From NCBI RefSeq assembly GCF_010560025.1, contig NZ_SAIY01000002.1:1-64000 (forward strand): 64,000 nt of DNA. The letters are read 5' to 3'. The notes below the pieces were generated by a model that had not been told where the DNA came from, made no database searches, and saw nothing but the letters and a program-made list of their open reading frames with translations. This DNA comes from Verrucosispora sioxanthis (lineage in GTDB: Bacteria > Actinomycetota > Actinomycetes > Mycobacteriales > Micromonosporaceae). The position numbers were made by a program, and so were the translations under genes. This document shows positions 37,917-47,382 of this stretch, in pieces (the stretch's first letter is position 1; the number at the start of each line of letters is the position of its first letter).

Positions 37917-38864
37917 ATGCGCATCGTGGTTCTGACCGGCGGAATCGGCGGGGCCCGGTTCCTGCTGGGGGTCCGGGCGTACGCCCGCGAGGTGGGTGCC
38001 GAGGTGACCGCCGTGGTCAACGTCGGCGACGACCTACGGCTGCACGGACTCCGGATCTGCCCGGACCTGGACAGCGTGCTGTACACCCTCGGCGGCGGCG
38101 CCGACCCGCAGCGGGGCTGGGGACGGGTCGACGAGAGCTGGACGGTCAAGGACGAGCTGGCGGCGTACGGCGCCGAGCCGAGCTGGTTCGGACTGGGTGA
38201 CCGGGACATCGCCACCCACCTGGTCCGCACCACGATGCTCGACGCCGGCTATCCGCTGCACCAGGTCACCCAGGCACTGGCGACCCGCTGGCAGCCCGGC
38301 GTACGCCTGCTGCCGGCGACCGACGACCGCCTGGAGACGCACGCGGTCGCCGACCTCGACGGCGGCCAGCGGGCGATCCACTTCCAGGAGTGGTGGGTAC
38401 GGTACCGGGCGCAGGTCCCGACCCACCGGTTCGTCTTCGTCGGGGCGGAGTCGGCGAAGCCGGCACCCGGCGTCACGGAGGCGATCGCCGGGGCCGACGT
38501 GCTGCTCGTGGCGCCGAGCAACCCGGTGGTCAGCATCGCGCCGATCCTGGCCGTGCCGGGTCTGCGCGAGGCGGTGGCGGACGGCCCCGCCCCGGTGGTG
38601 GGCGTTTCACCGATCATCGGTGGCGCACCGGTGCGCGGCATGGCCGACCGTTGCCTGGCGGTCGTCGGCGTGGAGTGCAGCGCCGCCGGCGTCGGTGGGC
38701 TGTACGGAAGCCGGGCGAGTGGCGGGCTGCTCGACGGCTGGTTGGTGGCCGAGGAGGATGCCACAACGGTGGTGCCGGACGTGACGGTCCGTGCGGTGCC
38801 GCTGCGGATGACCGACGAGGCGGCGACGGCGGCGATGGTCCGCGCCGCGGTGGAGTTGACGTGA
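37917..38864 (+). CDS. cofD: 2-phospho-L-lactate transferase (FbiA/CofD)
   Basis: The enzyme joins the activated lactyl or phosphoenolpyruvyl unit to FO, giving F420-0 or dehydro-F420-0. The 315-residue protein starts with the Gly-rich MRIVVLTGGIGGARFLLG and has NVGDDLRLHGLRICPDLDSV and VAPSNPVVSIAPIL, all CofD signatures. GAGGA stands 7 bases before ATG 37917. It overlaps cofE by 4 bp. Confidence 0.96.
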   Translation: MRIVVLTGGIGGARFLLGVRAYAREVGAEVTAVVNVGDDLRLHGLRICPDLDSVLYTLGGGADPQRGWGRVDESWTVKDELAAYGAEPSWFGLGDRDIATHLVRTTMLDAGYPLHQVTQALATRWQPGVRLLPATDDRLETHAVADLDGGQRAIHFQEWWVRYRAQVPTHRFVFVGAESAKPAPGVTEAIAGADVLLVAPSNPVVSIAPILAVPGLREAVADGPAPVVGVSPIIGGAPVRGMADRCLAVVGVECSAAGVGGLYGSRASGGLLDGWLVAEEDATTVVPDVTVRAVPLRMTDEAATAAMVRAAVELT

Positions 38865-39949
38865 GACTGGAGATCCTGCCGGTGCCCGGGATCGGGCACG
38901 TGACCGAGGGGGACGACCTCGCGGCCCTGATCGGAAACGCGGCGCCCTGGCTGCGCGACGGGGACGTGCTGGTGGTGACCAGCAAGATCATCTCGAAGGC
39001 CGAGGGACGGCTGGTCGACGTGCCCGCCGACGGCCCGGATCGACAGGCCGTCCGGGACGAGGTGCTCGCGGCGGAGACGGTACGGGTGGTGGCCTCGCGC
39101 GGCCCGACCCGGATCGTGCAGACCCGGCACGGCTTCGTGATGGCCGCCGCCGGAATCGACGCCTCGAACGTCGACAAGACCCGGCTGGTGCTGCTGCCGG
39201 AGGACCCGGACGCCTCGGCCCGCACGCTCCGCGCCGGCCTGCGCGACCGGTACGGCCTGAACGTCGCGGTCGTCGTGAGCGACACCATGGGCCGCCCCTG
39301 GCGCAACGGGCTGACCGACGTGGCCCTCGGCGTCGCCGGAATGGACGCCATCCGCGACCACCGCGGCGAGGTCGACCCGTACGGCAACGAGCTGGTGCTG
39401 ACGCAGATGGCGGTGGTCGACGAGCTGGCCGCGGCGGGTGAGCTGATCAAGGGCAAGTGCGACCAGGTGCCGGTCGCGGTGATCCGCGGCTACCTGACGC
39501 CGCCGCTGTCGGGGGACGGCGAGGGCGCCCGGGTGCTGGTCCGGGACGCCTCGATGGACCTGTTCTCGCTCGGCACCGCCGAGGCGAAGGCGGCCGGTCT
39601 GGCGGCTGCCGCCACCCTGCCGGATCACCTGTCGGAAGCCCCACCCGACCCGGCCACCGTCGCGCGGGCGATCGACTCGGTCGCCGACGTGATCGCGCCC
39701 GGCACGGTCTTCACCCAGGTCACCGACGACGACGTACGCACCGCGCTGGTCCGCATCGTGCCGGGCTGGCCGGTCCACGCGACCGGCCTGGTGCTCTGCT
39801 CCCCACCCACCCCGGTGGGCCCGTTCCAACTGGTCCGCTTCGGCACGGACGTGCAGCGCCTACGCACCGCCCTCGCGGCGGCACACGTCCCCACCCAACT
39901 CCTCCCCCCACCCAGCGGCACCACCGCCGCCGCCACCCTCGCCCTCTGA
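38861..39949 (+). CDS. cofE: Coenzyme F420-0:L-glutamate ligase with unusual C-terminal domain
   Basis: The enzyme adds gamma-linked glutamates to F420-0. The first 240 or so residues are a complete CofE: LPVPGIGHVTEGDDLAALI, VLVVTSKIISKAEGR, VVVSDTMGRPWRNGLTDVALG and ELIKGKCDQVPVAVIRG. Mycobacterial FbiB continues with a nitroreductase-like FMN domain of about 200 residues. Here only about 115 residues follow (PDPATVARAIDSVADVIAPG to the Thr/Ala-rich end) and I cannot see nitroreductase features. GTG 38861 overlaps the cofD stop. Confidence 0.92.
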   Translation: MRLEILPVPGIGHVTEGDDLAALIGNAAPWLRDGDVLVVTSKIISKAEGRLVDVPADGPDRQAVRDEVLAAETVRVVASRGPTRIVQTRHGFVMAAAGIDASNVDKTRLVLLPEDPDASARTLRAGLRDRYGLNVAVVVSDTMGRPWRNGLTDVALGVAGMDAIRDHRGEVDPYGNELVLTQMAVVDELAAAGELIKGKCDQVPVAVIRGYLTPPLSGDGEGARVLVRDASMDLFSLGTAEAKAAGLAAAATLPDHLSEAPPDPATVARAIDSVADVIAPGTVFTQVTDDDVRTALVRIVPGWPVHATGLVLCSPPTPVGPFQLVRFGTDVQRLRTALAAAHVPTQLLPPPSGTTAAATLAL

Positions 39950-39961
39950 CAGGCAGGAGGG

Positions 39962-40954
39962 TCAGGGATTGAGGATGGCGCGGCCGAGCGGGGTGAGGGT
40001 GTGCAGGACGGTGTTGCGGTCGCGGTTGCTGACCAGCAGACCCGCGTTCCGCAGCACGGTGGTGTGCTGGCTGGCCGCCGCCGCCGAGATGCGCAGCCGG
40101 CGGGCCAGCTCGCCGGTGGTGCAGCCGTCGTCACTGGCGGCGAGAACCGCCGCGCGGGTACGGCCGAGCAACGCGGCCAGCGCCTCCCGGCCGGTGTCGC
40201 CCGCCGCGGGCGCGTCCCCGGTCAGTCCGCCCAGCCTGTCGACCGGGTAGACCAGCACCGGCGGTAGTTCCGGGTCGAGCAGCGCGACAGGCGTGTTCGC
40301 GCAGAAGAACGACGGCACCAGCAGCAGCCCTCGTCCCTCCAGGTGAAGTTCCCGGCTCCTCGGGTAGGCGGGAATCTCCAGCACGCCCGACTCCCAGCGC
40401 AGGCCCGGCCGCAGCGTGGTCAGCAGCCCTTCGACACCCGCGTCGAGCATCGCCCGGGCGCGGCGGGCACGATCGGCCTCCACCGCACCCTGGACCCGCG
40501 TCCAGTACGGGCCGAGGGCGAGCTGCCGGTAGCGGTCCATCGTCTCGGTCAGGTGGTTCAGGGCCTCCGGCTCACCCCGGGCGATGGCGGCCACCCCGGC
40601 GGGCAGGTTCCGGTTGTCGCTGGCGAGCAGCGTGAGATCGCGTTGCAGCGATGCCACGGGGGTACGCCGCAGCGCCTCCATCCCCGCCTCGAAACCGTGC
40701 ACACCCTCGTACGGGGTGAGGAAGTCCGGAAAGTAGCCGCGCGGCGGACTCAACGTCGACAGCAGTCGCAGTGCCTCGGCGTCCAGCTGCCGACGCAGCC
40801 CCCGCGAGACCTCGCGACGCCAGCCGGCGAGCAACGGATCACGGCTGCGCCCGGGCAGCAGGTGCAGACTCAGCACCACTTCCCAGACCGGATCGGCCGC
40901 CGGAGCCACCCGGGTCCGGAGAATGTCCTCGCCGGAGAAATGGATCTTCAGCAT
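39962..40954 (-). CDS. DUF5937/ArsR-type winged-helix regulator
   Basis: The 330-residue protein begins MLKIHFSGEDILRTRVA, the DUF5937 opening, followed by an alpha-helical effector region. It ends with an ArsR-like winged helix (TTGELARRLRISAAAASQHTTVLRNAGLL). Such regulators are common in actinomycetes, usually with unknown ligands. It lies opposite the end of cofE; its ATG 40954 diverges from the NUDIX gene over a 320-bp gap. That gap shows only a 6-bp hairpin near 41161-41180 and no gene. Confidence 0.88.
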   Translation of the reverse strand: MLKIHFSGEDILRTRVAPAADPVWEVVLSLHLLPGRSRDPLLAGWRREVSRGLRRQLDAEALRLLSTLSPPRGYFPDFLTPYEGVHGFEAGMEALRRTPVASLQRDLTLLASDNRNLPAGVAAIARGEPEALNHLTETMDRYRQLALGPYWTRVQGAVEADRARRARAMLDAGVEGLLTTLRPGLRWESGVLEIPAYPRSRELHLEGRGLLLVPSFFCANTPVALLDPELPPVLVYPVDRLGGLTGDAPAAGDTGREALAALLGRTRAAVLAASDDGCTTGELARRLRISAAAASQHTTVLRNAGLLVSNRDRNTVLHTLTPLGRAILNP

Positions 40955-41274
40955 GGGTACTCCCAGCGCCCGGCGGAGGGGGCACCCGGCGACCTCCGAA
41001 CTCTACCCGGCCGTCCCGGCCTCGGGCAGTTAAGCCTGAGCTGAAAGACCTCGACGCCCGTGGCGTGAATCCGCCATGCTTCCCGTGCCACAGGGGGCCA
41101 CCCACGTCGACCGTGTCCGCCCCACTGGGTGCCCGAGAGCGGGCGGCACCATACGAGGGTCTGCGGCTCAGATTCCGCAGGGGGTGCCGCCCGGTCTCCC
41201 CGGCACAGGTCCGGCCGCCGCACCGGCTCATCCACCAGCACCCCGTACGCTGGCTCGGACGAGAGGAGCGGCCG

Positions 41275-41889
41275 TTGTCGACGCCCCGAATGGTGGACCG
41301 ATCCCCGTGCGACGACGCGGACGGCTGGACGGCGCTGCACGCCGACGCGCTGGCGGTGCTCACCGGCTGGACGCCGACCAGCCCCGACGCGGCGGTGGCC
41401 CGCGACCGGACCCTCGGCCTGCTCGACGCCGGGCCGATCGCGATGAGCCGCGCACACCGCGCCGGTCACGTCACCGCCAGCGCCCTGGTGTTCGACGCGA
41501 CCGGCAGCCAGGTGCTGCTCTGCCTGCACGGCAAGTTCCACAAGTGGGTGCAGTTGGGCGGGCACTGTGAGCCCGCCGACCGGACGCTGGCCGGTGCGGC
41601 GTTACGGGAGGCCACCGAGGAGTCGGGCATCGCCGGTCTGCGGATCGATCCGCTGCCGATCGACGTGGACGTGCACCCGGTGGCCTGCCAGGGCGGGTCG
41701 CTGCACCACGACGTACGCTTCGCCGTTTTCGCCCCGGTTGGCGCGACGGAACGGGTGAGCGTGGAGTCCGAGGCGCTCGGCTGGTTCCCACCGGAGCGTC
41801 TGCCGCAGCCACTGGCCGGCGGCACGGCCCGGCTCGTCACACCGGGCCTGGCGGCCTTCAGACGAGCTTCTCCGCACCCCGTCTCTTGA
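41275..41889 (+). CDS. NUDIX hydrolase
   Basis: The 204-residue protein has a NUDIX box GHCEPADRTLAGAALREATEESGI with the expected Gly, Glu, Arg-Glu and Glu-Glu positions, within a domain from about residue 60. The substrate is not predictable. I chose TTG 41275 because AGGAG stands 6 bases upstream; the in-frame ATG 41290 is too far from it. The stop overlaps the convergent mannose-1-phosphate guanylyltransferase gene by 32 bp. Confidence 0.85.
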   Translation: MSTPRMVDRSPCDDADGWTALHADALAVLTGWTPTSPDAAVARDRTLGLLDAGPIAMSRAHRAGHVTASALVFDATGSQVLLCLHGKFHKWVQLGGHCEPADRTLAGAALREATEESGIAGLRIDPLPIDVDVHPVACQGGSLHHDVRFAVFAPVGATERVSVESEALGWFPPERLPQPLAGGTARLVTPGLAAFRRASPHPVS

Positions 41890-42949
41890 GCTCGTCCACG
41901 ATCGACTTCACGTCCTGAGCACGATCGCGCGGGCAGACCAGCAACGCGTCCTCGGTGTCGACCACGATCAGGTCGCGTACGCCGACGGCGGCCACCAGCC
42001 GACCGGCCTGCGGGACCACCACCATGCCGCTGCTGTCGCGCAGCAGCACCTCGGTCTTGGCGTCGCTGGCGAGCACCACGTTGCCGTCGGGGTCCGTCGG
42101 CAGCACCTCGCCGAGGGTGTGGAAGTCACCCACGTCGTTCCACCGGAAGTCACCGGGTACGGTCGCCACCCGGCCGGCCGCGGCCGCGCCCTCCATCACC
42201 GCGTAGTCCACCGAGATCTTCGTCAGCGTGGGCCAGACCGCACCGAGCACGTCGTCCTGTTCGTCGGAGTGCCACGCCGCCGCGATCGTGGTGACCCCGG
42301 AGTGCAGATCGGGCTGCTGACGTGCCAGCTCGGCGAGAAACGCCGACACCCGCCAGACGAACATGCCGGCGTTCCAGAGGTAGTGGCCCGACCGCAGGTA
42401 CGTCTCGGCGACCTCCGCGCTCGGCTTCTCCTTGAACTCGACCACCGGGCGCATCGGGCCACCCTCGACGGGCTCGCCGGTCCGCAGGTATCCGTAGCCG
42501 GTCTCCGGCCGGGTCGGGGTGATCCCGACCGTCATCAGCAGCCCCTGCTCCGCGCCCCGGACCGCCTCCCGGACGGTGTCCACCCATCGCTCAGGATCGC
42601 CGATCAGGTGGTCGGCGGCGAACGATCCCATGACGGCGTCCGGGTCGCGTACGGCGATCACCGCCGCGGCCAGCGCGATGGCGGCGCAGGAATCCCGTGG
42701 CGACGGTTCGACCAGGATGTTCTCCTCCGGCAGACCGGTCAGCTGGCGGGCCACGGCCGCGGCGTGCGCGGCCCCGGTGACCACCATGGTGCGTTCGGGG
42801 GTGGTCAGCGGCCCCAGCCGCTCGACGGTCGCCTGAAGCAACGACGCGGACGTGCCGGTGAACGGGTGGAGGAATTTGGGATGCCCGGCACGGGACAGCG
42901 GCCACAACCTCGTGCCGCTGCCACCGGCCGGAATGACGACATAGATCAC
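41858..42949 (-). CDS. manC: Mannose-1-phosphate guanylyltransferase
   Basis: The enzyme makes GDP-mannose from mannose-1-phosphate and GTP. The 363-residue protein starts with the nucleotidyltransferase signature IPAGGSGTRLWPLSRAGHPK and has GSFAADHLIGD, ETGYGYLRTGEP, FKEKPSAEVAETYL and WNAGMFVW. It completes the manA-manB route in this window and lies at the position of the mycobacterial GDP-mannose pyrophosphorylase (Rv3264c). GTG 42949 is the first start in frame before the signature. The glycosyltransferase gene lies 49 bp upstream. Confidence 0.95.
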   Translation of the reverse strand: MIYVVIPAGGSGTRLWPLSRAGHPKFLHPFTGTSASLLQATVERLGPLTTPERTMVVTGAAHAAAVARQLTGLPEENILVEPSPRDSCAAIALAAAVIAVRDPDAVMGSFAADHLIGDPERWVDTVREAVRGAEQGLLMTVGITPTRPETGYGYLRTGEPVEGGPMRPVVEFKEKPSAEVAETYLRSGHYLWNAGMFVWRVSAFLAELARQQPDLHSGVTTIAAAWHSDEQDDVLGAVWPTLTKISVDYAVMEGAAAAGRVATVPGDFRWNDVGDFHTLGEVLPTDPDGNVVLASDAKTEVLLRDSSGMVVVPQAGRLVAAVGVRDLIVVDTEDALLVCPRDRAQDVKSIVDELKRRGAEKLV

Positions 42950-42998
42950 CAGGACATCATGCCCGAACCGCCCGGACCGGGCGCCTCGGTTGGGGGCC

Positions 42999-44144
42999 TC
43001 AGGCCCGCGCCCTGGTCCACGCCGCGATGTGCACCTCGGCGCTGGACCCCCAGGTGAACTCCTTCGCCCGATCGAAACCGGCCTTCGCCAGCGACAACCG
43101 GCGCGGTTCGTCGTCGAGCAGCGCGGCCAGGTCGGCGGCGATCTGATCCGGATCCTCGCTGGTGTAGGCCACCGCGTCGCCTCCGACCTCCGGCAGCGAC
43201 AGCCGGGGGGTGGTGAGCACCGGGGCGGCGCACGCCATCGCCTCCAGGATGGGCAACCCGAACCCCTCGCCGTAGGAGGGGTACGCGGCCACCAGCGCCC
43301 CGCCGAGGAAGCCGGGCAGGTCGCCGTAGCGCAGGTAGCCGGGACGCAGCAGCCGCAGGTGCGAGGGCACCTCGGCCACCGCGCGGTCGATGTCGTCGTC
43401 GTGCCCCTGTCCGCCGGCCACCACGAGTGCCGGCGGGTCCGGCCGCTCGGCGACCGCCCGGGCCCAGCCACGGATCAGGTTCGGCACGTTCTTGCGCGGC
43501 TCCTTGGCGCCGAGGAACGCGACGTAACTGCTGCCACCCAGCCCCAGGCGGGCCCGGACCCGGGCCTTCTCCTCGTCGCCGGGCGCGTGGAAGGCCTCGT
43601 GGTCCACCCCGTGGTAGGCCACGTCGATGCGGGTGGGGTCGGCGTCCAACAGTCGGATCAGTTCGTCGCGGGTCGCCTTGCTGGGCACGATCACGCGGTT
43701 CGCGCGCCGCAACGAGGTCTTGATCGCGCTACGGAAGAACGTCCGGCGGGACTTGTCGTAGTGCTCCGGCTCGGTGAAGAACGTCGCGTCGTGCACCGTC
43801 ACGGTGACCGGACAGCCGGCCCGCAGCGGGCAGGTGTAGAAGGGCGAGTGCAGCACCTCCGCGCCGACCTGCTGGGCGAGCAGGGGCAGGCCGGTCTGCT
43901 CCCAGGCGAGGCGGGCTGGCCGGTGCGCGACCGCGGCCGGCGCCGGAATGATCTCCGCGCCGGGCAGCTTCCGCCGGTAACGCTCCAGGTCGGTGCGGAG
44001 GCTGACCACCACCAGGTCCACCGCCGATCCGCACACCTTGCCGAGGGCGCCGAGCAGGCCATCGACGTATCTACCGACGCCGCCGCGATCGGCGGGAACA
44101 CTCGTGGCGTCGATGAGCACGCGGGGCGGGCGACCGGCGGTCAC
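42999..44144 (-). CDS. Glycosyltransferase family 4
   Basis: The 381-residue protein is a GT-B enzyme: DATSVPADRGGVGRYVDGLL acceptor-side Gly-rich loop, VHDATFFTEPEHYDK, VIVPSKATRDELIRLL, FLGAKEPRKNVPNLI and the donor-site motif YPSYGEGFGLPILEAMA with its EX7E pair. It probably uses a sugar nucleotide, perhaps GDP-mannose from the adjacent ManC, for an envelope glycan. The acceptor is unknown. GTG 44144 diverges from the TIGR03089 gene. Confidence 0.92.
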   Translation of the reverse strand: MTAGRPPRVLIDATSVPADRGGVGRYVDGLLGALGKVCGSAVDLVVVSLRTDLERYRRKLPGAEIIPAPAAVAHRPARLAWEQTGLPLLAQQVGAEVLHSPFYTCPLRAGCPVTVTVHDATFFTEPEHYDKSRRTFFRSAIKTSLRRANRVIVPSKATRDELIRLLDADPTRIDVAYHGVDHEAFHAPGDEEKARVRARLGLGGSSYVAFLGAKEPRKNVPNLIRGWARAVAERPDPPALVVAGGQGHDDDIDRAVAEVPSHLRLLRPGYLRYGDLPGFLGGALVAAYPSYGEGFGLPILEAMACAAPVLTTPRLSLPEVGGDAVAYTSEDPDQIAADLAALLDDEPRRLSLAKAGFDRAKEFTWGSSAEVHIAAWTRARA

Positions 44145-44280
44145 GGGGCGACTCCTTGCGGTGGCGGGACTGTGGGGAACGACACTCCGGCAAGCCTACG
44201 CCGGAGCCGGGCACGGACGCTGACTGCGACCCGACGGTACGCCGACTTGTCGCTGTCATCGAGTACGGCCGCCGGGCGCG

Positions 44281-44286
44281 TATCGT
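44281..44286 (+). promoter_or_regulatory. Possible -10 element near the TIGR03089 start
   Basis: TATCGT fits TANNNT and ends 8 nt before ATG 44295; no Shine-Dalgarno sequence is seen. A leaderless transcript is likely but unproven. Confidence 0.4.
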
Positions 44287-44294
44287 TCGCGCCG

Positions 44295-45005
44295 ATGGCC
44301 GACAACATTGCCCGGGTGTTCGCCGACGCGGTCGCGACCGACCCGAACCGCCCCCTGCTGACCTGGTACGACGACGCCACCGGCGAACGCACCGAACTTT
44401 CCGGAGCGACGCTGGCGAACTGGGTGGCCAAGACGGCGAACCTGCTCGTCGACGAGCTGGCCCTCGGGCCGGGCGGCACCGCGGCGGTGCTGCTGCCGCC
44501 GCACTGGCAGAGCGCTGCGGTGCTGCTCGGTTGCTGGTCGGCTGGGTTGACGGTGCGTCCGGCCGGTTTGCCGGTCGCCGACCGGCCGGGCGCGGTGGAC
44601 GTGCTGTTCACCACCGTCGACGGCGTCGCCGAGGCCGACGCCTGGTCGGCGGCCGACCGGTACGCGCTCGCGTTGCACCCGTTCGCGCTGCCGCTGCGGG
44701 AGGTGCCGGCGGGCTTCGCCGACTACGTCACCGAGGTACGCGCGCACGGCGACCACTTCACGGCGTACCCGCCCGGCGGGCCGGACCACACCGCGCTGCG
44801 CGCCCGGGTCACCACCCGCGCCGCCGAACTCGGCATCTCCGCGGGCGACCGGCTCCTCGTGGACGTCGACCGCCGTCCGGACCCGCTCGACTGGCTGCTG
44901 GCCCCGCTCAGCGTCAGCGCCACCCTGGTGCTCTGCGCCCACCTGGACCAGGCCCGCCTGGCCGACCGCCAATCGACGGAACGCGTCACCCACTCCCTGA
45001 CCTGA
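44295..45005 (+). CDS. TIGR03089 family protein
   Basis: The 236-residue protein resembles the N-terminal part of AMP-binding enzymes (LLTWYDDATGERTELSGATLANWVAKTANLL, ALGPGGTAAVLLPPHWQ) but lacks the catalytic AMP-binding core and C-terminal domain. This is the TIGR03089 pattern of actinobacteria (Rv3268 position). It is unlikely to be an active ligase. Function unknown. Start ATG 44295 agrees with a leaderless promoter. Confidence 0.88.
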   Translation: MADNIARVFADAVATDPNRPLLTWYDDATGERTELSGATLANWVAKTANLLVDELALGPGGTAAVLLPPHWQSAAVLLGCWSAGLTVRPAGLPVADRPGAVDVLFTTVDGVAEADAWSAADRYALALHPFALPLREVPAGFADYVTEVRAHGDHFTAYPPGGPDHTALRARVTTRAAELGISAGDRLLVDVDRRPDPLDWLLAPLSVSATLVLCAHLDQARLADRQSTERVTHSLT

Positions 45006-45106
45006 CTGTGCGGCTGGCCGGGTCGGTCCGAAGGTGATGGGCTCGACCCTCACCCTCCGTGTCGCTCACTCACCGTTGCTGCGCCAGCGCCGGGCTATAT
45101 ACCCCT

Positions 45107-45242
45107 CCCCGCCCTTTGCTCTGCTTCAACCGACGCACAACGGATTGAACTGCGGCGACGTGGCGATGGTCCGGTGCCACTCACGCGTTGGACGCTACGG
45201 GAAGTAACTGTTGCGTGGGTTGAAGCAGAGCAAAGGACGGGG
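45107..45242. repeat. 25-bp inverted repeat with long loop between convergent genes
   Basis: Arms at 45107-45131 and 45218-45242 pair over 25 positions with one mismatch (core CCTTTGCTCTGCTTCAACC perfect over 19 bp) around 86 nt. The inner sequence shows further imperfect pairing (ACGCAC / GTTGCGT). It lies in the 394-bp gap between the convergent TIGR03089 and acetoacetate-CoA ligase genes; no other gene is seen there. The arm sequence differs from the GATCA-type hairpins elsewhere in the window. Confidence 0.78.
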
Positions 45243-45292
45243 GAAGGTATTGGTTGGGCGAGCTGCGACAGCACGTTGAGTGATGCCTGGTC

Positions 45293-45319
45293 CCAGCTCG
45301 TAGCTGGTTCTCGGCCGAG
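45293..45319 (-). terminator. Two short hairpins after the acetoacetate-CoA ligase gene
   Basis: CCAGCT-CGT-AGCTGG (45293-45307) is followed at once by the palindrome CTCGGCCGAG (45310-45319), 81-107 bp beyond the ligase stop. They could take part in termination; there is no U tract. Confidence 0.3.
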
Positions 45320-45399
45320 GAAAGCTCGGGTCTAGGGCGACCAGCGCGCAGGCCGCACCGCCCGGGCTCGGGGTCGAGGGGTCGGCGTGGCGGGTCGGG

Positions 45400-47382
45400 T
45401 CAGGTGGCGGGGCGGTCCGGGGTGCGGTGTCGGGCCAGGGTGGCGAAGGCGGTCAGGGAGTCGGGGTTGGCCAGGGCGCCCTTGGCCGCCGCCAGGTCGA
45501 CCGGAGTCCCGGTGAGGATCTTCTTGACCGGCACCTCGAGCTTCTTCGCCGACAGGGTGCGTGGCACCGCGCGGACCTGATGGATCTCGTCGGGTACGTG
45601 CCGGGGCGACAACGCGGTACGCAGTTCGCGGCAGATCGACCGGCGCAACTCGTCGTCAAGGGTCACCCCCTCGGCGAGTACCACGAACAGCAGCAGTTCA
45701 CCGGCACCACCCTCGTCGTCCTCCAGGTGCACCACCACCGAGTCGACGACCTCGTCCAGCCCCTCCACCACGGAGTAGAACTCGGCGGTGCCGAGGCGTA
45801 CGCCGCCCCGGTTGAGGGTGGCGTCGGAGCGACCGGTGATGACACACCCGCCCCGGGAGTTGATGGTGATCCAGTCCCCGTGCCGCCACACCCCGGGATA
45901 GACGTCGAAGTACGCCTCCCGGTAGCGGGCTCCGTCCGGATCGTTCCAGAAACCCACCGGCATGCTCGGCATCGGTTCGGTGATCACCAGCTCGCCCAGT
46001 TCCCCGATGACCGGGGTACCGTCCGGCGAGCGCGCCTCCACCTTGGCGCCCAGGGCACGGCAGGCGATCTCACCGGCGTGCACCGGCAGCAGCGGCACAC
46101 CGCCGACGAAACCGGTGCAGACGTCGGTACCGCCGGACAGCGACTGGAGCTGAAGGCCGTCGCCGACCGTGTCGTACACCCAGGTGAAGCCCTCGGCGGG
46201 CAGTGGCGCGCCGGTGGAGCCGAGGCCGCGCAGCGCGGAGAGGTCGGCGATCTGGCGCGGGACCAGCCCAGCCTTGCGGCAGGCCAGCAGGAACGGAGCC
46301 GAGGTGCCGAAGTACGTGGTGCCGGTCCGCTCCGCCAGCCGCCACAGGGCACCCAGGTCGGGATGGCCGGGGTTGCCGTCGAACAGCACGATGGCCGCGC
46401 CCACCGCCGGCCCGGAGACCAGGAAGTTCCACATCATCCAGCCGGTGGTGGTGAACCAGAAGAACCGGTCCGCCGGGCCGAGGTCGTGGTGCAGGGCGAG
46501 CATCTTCAGGTGCTCCAGCAGGATGCCGCCGTGTCCGTGCACGATCGGCTTGGGCAGCCCGGTGGTGCCGGAGGAGTAGAGCACGTACAGCGGGTGGTCG
46601 AACGGCACCGGGGTGAAGGCCAACGGTTCGTCGGTCTCGGCCGCCAACTCCGCCCAGGCGAGTGCGTCCGCAGCCGGCGTACCGTCGGGGTCGAGGTAGG
46701 GGATCGAGACGGTGTGCCGCAGCGACGGCAGCGCGGCCCGGATCGCGGCCACCTCGGCGCGCCGGTCGACCGGCTTGTCGCCGTAGCGGTAGCCGTCCAC
46801 GGCGACCAGGATCTTCGGCTCGATCTGCTGCCACCGGTCGGTCACGCTGCGGGTGCCGAACTCCGGCGCACAGGACGAGAAGACGGCGCCGAGGCTCGCG
46901 GTCGCCAGCATCAGCACGTACGTCTCGGGGATGTTCGGCGCGTACCCGGCCACCCGGTCCCCGGTGGTGACGCCGAGCCGGCGCAGTCCGGCGGCGACCC
47001 GGCGGACCTGCTCGCGCAACTGCCCGGCGGTGAGGGTGACCGGCGGCCGGGTCTGCCCGTGCGCCACGACCACGGGCTCGTCGTCGGCCCGGCCCGGCAT
47101 CCGCAGCACGTTCTCGGCGTAGTTGAGGGTGGCGCCGGGGAACCACCGGGTGCCCGGCATGTCCCGGTCGGTCAGCGTGGCGGTCGGTGGGGTGTGCGCG
47201 ACGACGCCGAAGTGGTCCCAGATCGACCGCCAGAAGGCGTCCAGGTCGGTGACCGACCATCGCCACAGCGCGTCGTAGTCGGCGAACGTCAGCCCCCGGT
47301 GCTCGGCGAGCCAACGCAGGTAAGCCCCGATCCGGGACCGCTGGAGCACGTCCGCCGGTGGCGTCCACAGCACGTCCGTCAC
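45400..47382 (-). CDS. Acetoacetate-CoA ligase
   Basis: The 660-residue ANL enzyme activates acetoacetate to acetoacetyl-CoA. Visible are an ACS-like N-terminus (RGLTFADYDALWRWSVTDLDAFW and WFPGATLNYAENVL), the P-loop YSSGTTGLPKPIVHGHGG, TTTGWMMWNFLVSG, and A8/A10 motifs GRSDATLNRGGVRLGTAEFY and LSAKKLEVPVKKI with the catalytic Lys. Length and the opening favour acetoacetyl-CoA synthetase over acetyl-CoA synthetase. GTG 47382 has GGAGGAG eight bases upstream. A thioesterase gene lies 179 bp upstream on the same strand. Confidence 0.93.
   Translation of the reverse strand: MTDVLWTPPADVLQRSRIGAYLRWLAEHRGLTFADYDALWRWSVTDLDAFWRSIWDHFGVVAHTPPTATLTDRDMPGTRWFPGATLNYAENVLRMPGRADDEPVVVAHGQTRPPVTLTAGQLREQVRRVAAGLRRLGVTTGDRVAGYAPNIPETYVLMLATASLGAVFSSCAPEFGTRSVTDRWQQIEPKILVAVDGYRYGDKPVDRRAEVAAIRAALPSLRHTVSIPYLDPDGTPAADALAWAELAAETDEPLAFTPVPFDHPLYVLYSSGTTGLPKPIVHGHGGILLEHLKMLALHHDLGPADRFFWFTTTGWMMWNFLVSGPAVGAAIVLFDGNPGHPDLGALWRLAERTGTTYFGTSAPFLLACRKAGLVPRQIADLSALRGLGSTGAPLPAEGFTWVYDTVGDGLQLQSLSGGTDVCTGFVGGVPLLPVHAGEIACRALGAKVEARSPDGTPVIGELGELVITEPMPSMPVGFWNDPDGARYREAYFDVYPGVWRHGDWITINSRGGCVITGRSDATLNRGGVRLGTAEFYSVVEGLDEVVDSVVVHLEDDEGGAGELLLFVVLAEGVTLDDELRRSICRELRTALSPRHVPDEIHQVRAVPRTLSAKKLEVPVKKILTGTPVDLAAAKGALANPDSLTAFATLARHRTPDRPAT

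Noticed and set aside
45006..45399. tRNA or small RNA in the gap between convergent genes
   Set aside because: Hairpins are present, but no cloverleaf, anticodon arm or TPsiC sequence; the structures fit a repeat and terminator better.
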